From Karstenula rhodostoma CBS 690.94 (taxonomy: Eukaryota; Ascomycota; Dothideomycetes; Pleosporales; Didymosphaeriaceae), in contig MU001494.1 of NCBI GenBank assembly GCA_010093485.1, positions 828,301 to 892,300 on the forward strand: 64,000 nt of DNA, given 5' to 3'. The notes under the pieces are model-generated. The model had not been told where the DNA came from. It saw nothing but the letters and a program-made list of their open reading frames with translations, and searched no databases. Numbering within the stretch: position 1 is the stretch's first letter; the number at the start of each line of letters is the position of its first letter. Below are positions 25,300 to 33,880 of this stretch, one piece after another. A program made the translations under genes and the position numbers.

Positions 25300-26303
25300 A
25301 TGCCCGACAACCCAGACAGCAGAGATGCCCTCACTACGAGGCAGCTGCCGGAGATGCAGCTGTCGACTGCAGAGAACCCGCTTACTGCGCCGAGACCACC
25401 ACCGGATGGATTAAATGCGGCGCAGAGGGCGCAACATAGGTTCTCTGTAAAAGGCAATGCCATTAGTATGTCCCGCATACTCCTCCCTCATAACCAAAAA
25501 CCCTCAAGCCTGCTTTCCACTCCATTCCCCCAACTCAAAGAACGCACAAAACTAACACGAAACCAGTAACCGGCGGCGCCGGCACCCTCGCGCTGGAAGC
25601 CGCCACAGCCCTCCTCGAACACGGCGTCTCAGGCCTCGCCCTCTGGGACCTCAACCCCGACCAGGCCCTCCCCGCCGTCACCGCCCTCCACAAGAAGTTC
25701 CCACACGTGAAAATCATCACCGAAGCCGTCGACGTGCGCTCCGAAGCGCAGATCGCATCCGCCCTCGCCGACACGGTCAAGCTGCTCGGCAGCGTCGACA
25801 TCCTGTGCTGCTTCGCGGGCGTGGTGGGCTGCACGCACGCCATCGACATGAGCGCCGACGAGTGGCGCCGCACCCACGACATCAACCTCACCGGCAGCTT
25901 CCTCAGCGCGCAGGCGTTTGCGCTACAGGTCAGGACCCAAGGAACGGGCGGCTGCGTCGTCTTCACCGCGAGCATCTCCGCGCACCACACAAACTACCCG
26001 CAGCCCCAGGCCGCGTACAATGCCTCTAAAACAGCGATTCTGAGCTTGACAAAGAGTCTGGCCGCGGAGTGGAGCGGGCTGGGCATCAGGGTCAATTCGT
26101 TGAGTCCTGGGTATATGGATACTATACTGAACGAGGGCGAGGGGCTGAAGAGGGCGAGAGATACGTGGAATAGCCGGAATCCGTTTGGGCGGATGGGGCA
26201 TCCGTGGGAGTTGACGGGGCCATTGGTCATGCTGGTCAGTGAGGCGGGGAGGTATGTGAATGGGAGCGATATTATTGTCGATGGTGGCGCCATGGTGTTT
26301 TGA
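25300..26303 (+). CDS. Short-chain dehydrogenase/reductase, D-arabinitol dehydrogenase-like
   Basis: A 300-residue NAD(P)-dependent oxidoreductase of the classical SDR family. It resembles fungal D-arabinitol/L-xylulose-type dehydrogenases, with the segment FSVKGNAI just before the Rossmann fold. Exons 25300-25465 and 25567-26303 join in phase 1; the join creates the cofactor loop ITGGAGTLAL. The loop has Ala where most SDRs have the last Gly of TGxxxGxG. Catalytic Ser (TASISA, about 193), Tyr (about 206) and Lys (about 210) form the S-Y-K set in YNASK; the C-terminus VNGSDIIVDGGAMVF is typical. FAGV replaces the usual NNAG, as in some arabinitol dehydrogenases. The reading frame is intact. 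It lies next to a broken P450 and MFS gene, so it may be the surviving member of a small cluster. Substrate is inference. Confidence 0.88.
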
Positions 26304-26745
26304 GGCGACGGTTGTGGAAGCGGCGTGGGAGGCTGAAAGTCTTATCCCGACGGCTAGAATTATTGGAGGGAACTCTGCTAGCATATAGAGGGGGCGCGAA
26401 GATCACAGATCAACTCGCTCGTGAGTAGTTATTCCTAGTCCCTGCAAATGATGCGCTCCGTTCGGCTCAACGCACCGCATTCGGCAACCAGGAATTCTTC
26501 GCCTTCAGCCTGCGTGCCACCACGCAAGCGCTGCTTCACCGCCTACGGGTTGATCAACTTGTCTGCGTTACTGCCCTTGCACCACCCCCCACATGTGCTT
26601 GATCGTGTAGCATTACAGACACATCTCAATGTCACTGGCATGCATCTCTCAGATGGGCTTTTCCTCGTCCCAAGGGATATGCACTCGCAATTGTTCCGTT
26701 GTAGAGTGTTATGTTACTCAGCCCGAAGTGAAACTCCCTGCGCAC
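26304..26745. other. Convergent intergenic region
   Basis: About 440 bp between the dehydrogenase stop (plus) and the end of the P450 relic (minus). No coding motif or repeat recognised. Confidence 0.5.
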
Positions 26746-28221
26746 TCAATTCCTGGGGCGAAATCTCAAGACCAGTCCAGTATGTCTGGATCCAGTTTGA
26801 TCTTCCATATGGAACACGAGCGGTCTCTGGCTCTCCGCACTGCCCACGTCTTCTCCCGCCTTCTCAAAATCGAAAGACCACAAAGTCCTGGCTATGACCA
26901 GACTCGCTTCAGCGTATGGCATTGCTAATTGCGGGCCCCTTTGGAGAAAGCCATGAAAGCACCATGCATGAGCTTTGTCTGTTCTTTGCTGAGTCCACTC
27001 TCTCCCGGCAGCCATCGCTCCCGTCTGAAGGGAAACGGACTAGGGAAATATGCTTCGTTGTGATGGATCGAATAGATGTTGCCGCCAATACGCGTACCCG
27101 GGGGTATTACGTGACCGTCAACGACGACGGGGTTCACGTTCGCATCGGCAGGGAGATCTCTCCAAGATGTTGTGGCGGCCGGAGGACTAATCCTGAGAGT
27201 TTCCTCGAGACACGCCCTCAAGTACGTACAGCCTGCTAGCTTTGTGCCGTTGATCTCGTCGTCATGGTGGAAGGTGTCGCGAATCTCGGCAGCTAGCCGC
27301 TCGTATACTTTCGGGTATCGAGAGAGATAGAAGAACAAGCCCGCCAGCAGGGATGCAACCGTATCTCCACCTGTGCATGGTGTTAGTGTTGGCATATCCG
27401 CACGGAAGAAACAACGTCCCTGCTGGGATCAGAAAGGTTGATTCGGACCATAGCTCCCTCCGGCTTAATCCGACACCAGTCTCGGGATCCTTGTAATCCG
27501 ATATGCTGGCGAACAGGTCCGGTTTCGCGTTCTTGTCCTTCGCTAGGCGTGTTTGGATCATATCTGCGACCATCTTGTGGAATCTGCGGACCTTGGGTAG
27601 GAGAACAGGGAGGAGTAGCTTTTCCCAACCACTGTATTTGATGGCCGGGAACTGTATGTATACGTTGAGTCGCAAGTTTGATGTTGAAAGCGCTTTTGGT
27701 AACCAATGGTACGTCGTGCTGGTCTGGAGATCGAAGCTGCGTCCGAAACTCAGCTCTCCGCTAACGTCCAATGTAAGCATCTTGCAATGCTCGCTCATAT
27801 CCACGGGCCTGTCCGTCTGCGAAGACAGTCGTATTTTCTGTAGGTAGATTTCGATTTGTTCCTGCACGACTGGCTCGAAGTGACGGAATGCCCTCTCGTT
27901 CAGGCCTTGTGCCACAATGCGTCGTCGCGATCGATGCAAGTTCTTGTCCACAACGTTGAACAAGTTGTACACGGCTGGAGAGGCTTGTGTGACAAGATAT
28001 GCGCGGGACTTGGATAGACGCTCGTTGTGATAGATATCTATTGTGGCAACATTATTAGACTTGGCAAAAAAGTCGTCATGCGGATACATACCATGGACTG
28101 TTTGCACGGTGTTGAGCACCAGTTTATTCGGTCCTTGCCTCACAACAGGTCCTTCAAGATGATCGGTCAAGAACTGCTTTCTGTAGGGGACATGTGGGGA
28201 TCCCGGAGTCGTGGAAGACAA
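26746..28221 (-). pseudogene. Cytochrome P450 relic (benzoate-monooxygenase-like group)
   Basis: Reads as a fungal microsomal P450: GPVVRQGPNKLVLNTVQ near the start, the helix-I region (FLIPAG / GDTVASLLAG), ExxR as EETLR, and FRRERW before the heme loop. An intact intron is at 28091-28038. There are three lesions. First, no in-frame ATG or membrane anchor exists upstream; homology starts abruptly beside AT-rich DNA near 28221. Second, the intron ending at 27371 (good branch point and CAG) needs a donor at 27419-27418, where the bases are GG, not GT. Third, the heme loop reads FSKGARN and then a stop at about 26927; the alignable C-terminus resumes in another frame as AMPYAEASLVIARTLWSFDF. 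Two bases stand where four codons, including the heme-ligand Cys, should be: a net 10-bp loss. No functional P450 can be made. Confidence 0.85.
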
Positions 28222-28575
28222 TAGGGAGGTACCCGTAAGGAGGAGGGAGTATTATAGCAATTAGTAAGGTATATATTGTAGAGATTCACTATGAAGTAGG
28301 GTGACTTAATAAAGTAGAGGGGACAAAAAGGCGCGTTGTGCTTTGCCAATACACGAACAAAGGGGGACCAAAAAAGCGGCTGAATTTAGTAAGGTAAGTT
28401 ACATATAACTATAGCTCTAGGGTTATTATTACTTTAACTATCTTAATACTGCTTAACTACTATAGAATAATATAAATCTAAGGGCTAATGGAGTAAGATA
28501 AGTTATAGATATAGTATATAAATAGAGGGAGGTGCTGCGGTCTCTCGCTCATCACGATTGACGCTACAATCCAAC
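28222..28575. other. AT-rich divergent spacer between P450 relic and MFS relic
   Basis: The stretch from about 28240 to 28530 is strikingly AT-rich compared with the rest of the window. It has many TA steps and short TTAAGTA/ATTACT-like runs and no open frame of interest. It occupies the place where the P450 N-terminus and its promoter should be. It may be a decayed repeat or transposon remnant, or a naturally AT-rich divergent promoter; no terminal repeats are visible. Confidence 0.6.
28515..28524 (+). promoter_or_regulatory. TATA-box-like element upstream of MFS relic
   Basis: TATATAAATA lies 51 bp upstream of the MFS ATG at 28576 and fits a strong TATA box. The surrounding AT-richness lowers its specificity. 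Confidence 0.45.
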
Positions 28576-30377
28576 ATGCTCTTCCCCTGGCACCCAGACT
28601 CCGGCCGCCAACAAAGATGCAGCATCGCCATGTCACTATTCTTGACTAACTTGGAAATCCCTATTGTCACAACTTCCTTGGTTTCGATCACAGGCGACCT
28701 TGGCGGTTTCGATAACGTTGGCTGGGTCATCTCTAGTTACCTTCTCGGATATGTTGGTATGAGTTTGAAAACAAACCATGTGGCTCTCAGCTGACGGCTG
28801 CAGGCGTACTGATCATCTTCGCAAAACTCAGCGACATTCGGTCGAAAACTGATGTTCAGCACTTCAATCGTCATTTTCATCTGTTTCTCGGCAGGATACG
28901 GTGCCGCGCAAACTTTGACGCAACTGTAAGATGTCCTGCTAGCAGGATCAACTGGGGGAAGCCAGCTAAGAACGACGCAGGATTGCATTACGAGCGTTCC
29001 AAGGCGTCGGCGGCGGAGGCTGCTTTGCTCTCAGTACGGCCATCGTAGTTGAGCTCGTTCCTCCTGAAAAGTACGCTAAATATGCGGCCAATTTGAGTAT
29101 GGCATACGCGATTTCACTTTTGTGTGGACCCATCATTGGCGGTGCAATAAGCTCACAGTCGACATGGCGTTGGGTTCTCTTGCTGAAGTAATTCGATTCA
29201 CCCCAGGCCAGGATTCCAGGTTTAACGCGTACTTATCAGCGTGCCTGCTGCTGTTCCAGCACTCGCTCTTGCCATCTTCGCCATTCCCAAGAACTTTCCT
29301 AACCGCGGCCGAGCCGATTGCCCTAGGACTACATGGAAAGAAAAGTTTGATAAAGGTTCAAGAGCGAAGGTAGACGTACTAGGTGCCGCTCTGCTGCTGC
29401 TCGCTACCTTGTCTATGACAGCTGGATTTGAAGAGGCTGACTCCCGTTTTCCTTGGAAATTGGCGTACGTGATAAGTCTGCTCACAATCTCGGGTCTTTT
29501 ATGGATGGATCTAGTGATATGGGAGCGACATATCACTATCTACAGGGCAACCATCGAACCCGTCCTCCCATGGCGATTTTTTCAGAATCGTGCCATGCTA
29601 AGTCTGCTGCTGTAAGTCTCCAGAACTCCTCAAGTTACAGAATCTCACAGAAATAGTAACGCTGTATTCCTTGGGGGCCCTTGGTTCGTCTCGGTGTTCC
29701 AGCTTCCGCAGAAGTTCCAACTCGTGCATGGATCCTCTGGTGTAAAAGCCGGGCTCCAGACCATGCCATTTACCTTTGCCGCCCCGTTAGGATCTGCGTT
29801 CTCGGCTCTTGTAGCAGGCAAACTCAAAGTACCTGTGATCTACCCAGTCCTCTTCGCTGGAACCCTACAAACAGTGGGGCTTGCGCTGCTGGCTTCTCTT
29901 CCTGAGTCATCTCGTATCGTTCCGCGTGCATACGGGTTTCAAATAATTGCTGGTTTTGGGTGTGGCATCAACATATTAACGCTGCTGTTGATAGTCCCGT
30001 TCGTGGTGGGGAGTCGTGACAAAGGTAAGTTCCTTCTTCTCACTCAAGGATTCATGATGAATGAAGCAGCTATCGGGATGGGAGCAGTTTCACAACTCAG
30101 GGTCATGAGTGGAGCTATCGGGCTCTCGATTGTAACGTCCGTGTTCAACAGCTATACAAAGCCACGCATTTCGGAGCTTCTCCAAGCAAGTCACGCTACT
30201 ATTGATTCTGTGCAGTCGGTGCAATCGATCTCGAACATGGACCCCTTGGATCAAGAACGCTTGAAGACAACTCTGGCGCGAGGCTATAACCTGAAAATGT
30301 ACGTTTTGTGTGCATTTGCTGCCTTGCAGATACCGGCAGCATTGCTCATGTGGAGGAAGAAGCAACTGATGGTCTGA
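28576..30377 (+). pseudogene. MFS drug/toxin-type efflux transporter with one 2-bp frameshift
   Basis: A 14-TM-type major facilitator (DHA2-like) plasma-membrane exporter. Six exons can be placed: 28576-28756, 28804-28925, 28981-29187, 29240-29611, 29651-30024 and 30067-30377, all with GT..AG introns of 39-55 bp. Recognisable parts include LFLTNLEIPIVTTSL (TM1), VGWVISSYLLGYV (TM2), RAFQGVGGGGCFALST, MAYAISLLCGPIIGG and STWRW. In exon 2 the frame reads AKLSDI and then shifts; two extra bases at about 28838/28839 would restore the conserved loop (FGRK) and the rest of the exon. Exon 2 length (122) is also wrong for its flanking intron phases. All other exons and splice sites are intact, so the break is recent or is a sequencing error. 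Divergent to the P450 relic. Confidence 0.82.
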
Positions 30378-30794
30378 GAATGCATTTGGAAGTGGAACAC
30401 GCATTCTGCAGTTACCCTGGCCGAGAATACAGAGCAGATAACGATGAGATAGTTACCATTCAAGTACACATGCGATACCTACTTTCACCAAGTACTATTG
30501 CTCTTGACGGCACTGCTGAATAATAACAAGGTATTCTCTTAGCATATCCGGATCTCAGGATGACGATTACATCGTAACGATACCCCAAAATGACATCCAC
30601 ATAAAGACGCGTGACCTGGGGTTGGTCAAGACTACCTTAAATCATTAGATGTTACATTTGTCGAAGCCTTTGTTGGTGGACCCAGCTGCGGGGATGCGCC
30701 TTTCTTCCCAACTGCCTCGTGCCCTCCTCGTCAACAAACAATCAATCTCTCCACTCACCATCGTATCCTCAACACTCAACAAAGCTCCCTAAAT
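30378..30794. other. Intergenic region
   Basis: About 420 bp between the MFS relic and the small coiled-coil gene, both on plus. No motif recognised; the C/A-rich stretch from about 30720 to the ATG at 30795 looks like a fungal 5' leader. Confidence 0.5.
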
Positions 30795-31340
30795 ATGAAC
30801 GCAAATGCAGGATCCTACACCAGTAACTCACACCAACTCTTCCCAGCCCCTGGACAACCACAAGCTACTACACCAAGACCAGAACCGTGTATATACTGCC
30901 GCACATTCTACAACGAATACCACCAACGTAACCCGAACGGATCGAAGCTACCTCTCGATGCTCTGGATACGCTCTCGTCCACCAACATGCGTACCTCAGC
31001 ACAAGCATACTTTGATGCCGCTCGAGCCACCAGTATGCGGGCGCAGCTTGGATTCGAAATGACCAACCATGAGAGACAGCGTGCATGCTTCGATATGGGA
31101 AACGCTCGCCTCCTCGATAGACTGGGTGCCGCTATAGATAATTTGAAGGAGAAACAGAAGTGGCAGGAGCAGCAGGAGCAGGAGAGTGTTAAACTGAGGG
31201 TTCGGAACTCCGAGATCAAGCAAGAGAACGCCGACCTGAAGCAGATGTATTCTGCACAGGAAAAAGAGAAGGCAGAGCTCTTGCTGCAGATCGTTGCGTT
31301 GAGGCACAGGGTCCAGGATGAGAATGACGGGCAGGAGTAG
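30795..31340 (+). CDS. Small coiled-coil protein with N-terminal CxxC, function unknown
   Basis: A single-exon frame of 181 codons starting at an ATG preceded by an A/C-rich leader. The N-terminal 30 residues are Pro/Gln/Ser-rich, followed by EPCIYCRTFYNEYH (a CxxC pair). After a hydrophilic middle, residues from about 110 to 175 form a strong predicted coiled coil with heptad-like Leu/Ile spacing (DRLGAAIDNLKEKQKW...ADLKQMYSAQEKEKAELLL). I do not recognise a family. Codon use and amino-acid composition look coding. It is convergent with DPH2, with stops about 210 bp apart. Confidence 0.65.
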   Translation: MNANAGSYTSNSHQLFPAPGQPQATTPRPEPCIYCRTFYNEYHQRNPNGSKLPLDALDTLSSTNMRTSAQAYFDAARATSMRAQLGFEMTNHERQRACFDMGNARLLDRLGAAIDNLKEKQKWQEQQEQESVKLRVRNSEIKQENADLKQMYSAQEKEKAELLLQIVALRHRVQDENDGQE

Positions 31341-31549
31341 ATAGTCGCAGCGGCTTGCAGCAAAGAGCGGGGATTGCGGAATGCGCTTGATGCCAAGGAT
31401 AGGGATGGGGAGGAGCTGGCAGCGATGTGCGCGGCGTACGATGCGGTGGCGGTGCTGGGAACGACGCTTGTGCCAGGGGTGGTTCGTTGTCAGTAATTTT
31501 TAATAAAGACATGCGTAAACTGGTGGTCTTGAGACGGATCTGCTGAAGT

Positions 31550-33283
31550 TTAATGTATCCTCTCCTCGTCGCCAACGACGTACCCCCTGGCGATCCCGCT
31601 CCTCCCCTCCTCCATCTTCGCTGCATTTCCGTTCGTACCATTTCCTTCTTCATCCCTATAATCGCTTCCCAGACCTTGCCATGTCCTCTTCTCGCGCAGG
31701 AACTCCGCACCAGGCGACACCACGCCCCCAATCTGTGCCAAGTCGCCGTTCGCGCGCTTCATCAACGCGCTGCTAGCAGGTGCTGCCTTCCCACCCTGAA
31801 GCTGAGATTTGGACTGGCCATTAATCTTTGGGGCTGTAGTGCGCATAGGCCGTGAATGCGACACGTAGCGCCCAGTCCGCAGATCGAACTCTGGCGGCGC
31901 GGACTCCTCTTCAGAGTCATACTCCCCATCCGCACCCTCATTGCCATTCGTCGCCTCGTCCTCCCCAGTATCCCCCCCAACACCCTCCCCATTCCCCTTC
32001 GGCCTGCTCTCCTCCTCATCCAACACATTCTGAAAGTCCGCCTCCCACTCCCCCGTCCACACCCTACTATCATCACTCTGCAGCGCAATCCCCAGCTCAA
32101 AGGGCGTAATCAACGGCCGCCAAAACTCTTTGCTCTCGATCAAACTGCTCTCCCAGCATCCGATGACCACCCAGCCTCCCACCTCGCTGAAGTTTGCCAC
32201 CTTCGCGGCGTTCACTTTGCCCACGACAAAAGTATAGGCTTTCTTGCCGGCGGCGGCGATCTGCTTCTGTACGTGCGACAAGATGTGCATGTAGTTCTTG
32301 ACGCTGAGAGTGTTGATGAGGATGCCGAAGACGGAGGCGGAGGAGAGCGAGGTGAGGAGGGCGTAGCGGCGGCGGAGGGCGAGGGATGTCGATGCGAGTG
32401 TTGCAGAGGGCGTGGGCGTGTCGGTGGGGTAGATGTGTGTTGATGCAACGCGGGAGGAGAGGGTGAGGAGGAGCGAGGGTGGTGGGTCGGAGACGTGGAA
32501 GAGGTCATAGTCCCTCAGTGTGTCTTTTGAGCCTTTCGCTTCGGCTGGGATCGTGCGGTTTGGCAGCAGACTACCTGGGTTGTGCACGATTTCGGTCGCA
32601 AACACGTTTGTGTAGCCGTCGTCGCGGAGGCGAGCATAGAGCGTGGGTATGTGGTGCGAGTACGGGATGTCCGCCATGAGGATGAGTTTCTTGTCCTTCT
32701 CAGGGTACGTCTGCTTGAACGTCGATATGACCGGGTCGAGATCCAGTTCCCGCGCCGTGAACACGTATATGACCGGTAGTCTCGAAGGCGGCGAAAGGCA
32801 GGAGCGACCGTAATGTACGACAACATCCGCATCAACATGTTCCGCCGCGACCTCGTCAACACAGCATGCACCATACGACGTGTCTGCCAGGATGAACAGT
32901 CTTTCTTCCTCTTCTTCATTCTTCTCTCCATCTATCCCCAGCTTCTCTGCGACGTCCTTATCCTCAGCCGCGACCTTCGCATCAACACGTGCCCCATTTG
33001 CGCCCTCGCTGTTCCTTTCACGCGCACTCTTCAATCCTTTCGCCAACCCTTCATACACCTTTGGCGCATCCATCAGCATCCGATCCGGAAACTGCAGCGC
33101 AATCCTCTTCCATCTGCCCTCTTTGATTTCCTTCACCGTCCGCTCGATCTCGTACGTGAGCGCGACTTGCTCATTGCTCAACCTCGGCAGACTCGAGGTA
33201 TCGACTGCAGGCGTAGGGTCTTCGAAGATGTGCGTATCGGGCGTGGACAGCACAGGCGCTGTTTCGGGGGCATGTGCGGCCAT
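31550..33283 (-). CDS. DPH2: Diphthamide biosynthesis protein 2 (DPH2)
   Basis: Partner of DPH1 in the radical-SAM-type enzyme that transfers the 3-amino-3-carboxypropyl group to a histidine of elongation factor 2, the first step of diphthamide synthesis in the cytosol. Single exon, 577 residues, ATG at 33283. Family motifs are clear: IALQFPDRML (near 60), LADTSYGACCVDEVAAEHVD (about 131-150, with the cluster-domain cysteines), VVVHYGRSCLSP, and GCWESSLIESKEFWRP (about 378-393) followed by LITPFELGIAL. An acidic, Gly-rich disordered insert (about 420-470) and a C-terminal tail with RTWQGLGSDY follow, as in other filamentous fungi. No lesion seen. Confidence 0.94.
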   Translation of the reverse strand: MAAHAPETAPVLSTPDTHIFEDPTPAVDTSSLPRLSNEQVALTYEIERTVKEIKEGRWKRIALQFPDRMLMDAPKVYEGLAKGLKSARERNSEGANGARVDAKVAAEDKDVAEKLGIDGEKNEEEEERLFILADTSYGACCVDEVAAEHVDADVVVHYGRSCLSPPSRLPVIYVFTARELDLDPVISTFKQTYPEKDKKLILMADIPYSHHIPTLYARLRDDGYTNVFATEIVHNPGSLLPNRTIPAEAKGSKDTLRDYDLFHVSDPPPSLLLTLSSRVASTHIYPTDTPTPSATLASTSLALRRRYALLTSLSSASVFGILINTLSVKNYMHILSHVQKQIAAAGKKAYTFVVGKVNAAKVANFSEVGGWVVIGCWESSLIESKEFWRPLITPFELGIALQSDDSRVWTGEWEADFQNVLDEEESRPKGNGEGVGGDTGEDEATNGNEGADGEYDSEEESAPPEFDLRTGRYVSHSRPMRTTAPKINGQSKSQLQGGKAAPASSALMKRANGDLAQIGGVVSPGAEFLREKRTWQGLGSDYRDEEGNGTNGNAAKMEEGRSGIARGYVVGDEERIH

Positions 33284-33880
33284 TGTTTGTGCGCGTGGTT
33301 CAGAAGTCAGTGTTTGGCGGGGTTGAAACTTTTTGACGGCGCGCGAAGGAGGGGCAAAATCAGGCGAGCGCGGTGAGGTGAGGGGCGTTAGTCAGCGGGA
33401 TTGGGCTACATCTGATTCGAAAGAGGTGTCTTCATTCTTTGGACTATTTATGGGGATTTGTAGTGCTGCATGTCGATTGCGTATGGTGAGTCGATAAAAA
33501 ATGACTGATCTGGAAATGACTCAAAGGAGCATACAACGCCCAAAGGAGCGGAAGACCAGCTTCGAAAGACCTGAGAGGGTCGGTAGGGGTTCAGAACAAA
33601 TTCTGAACTAGATCGTTGCAAATTGCCAAATCACATGAAGAGCAACTAAACATAGACAGTTTGGCATCGACTAAATCTGGATACTGATCTATCAGAGAAC
33701 AGGGAAGTCTCGATACAGTTGGGCAGATGCTTGCAACTAAGTCGGTTCTGGACGCCAAGCTGAAGGCAAAAGAAAACCCCCCAAACTGCGCTCGCTGCCC
33801 ACACTGACATCAACGCCAACCCAACAATGCCGCTCCATAGAAATTAAAGCCCCTGAACGCCACCCTACTCGTATCGTACC
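33284..33880. other. Intergenic region
   Basis: About 600 bp between DPH2 (its promoter side) and the RSC9 stop. No coding or RNA feature recognised. Confidence 0.5.
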
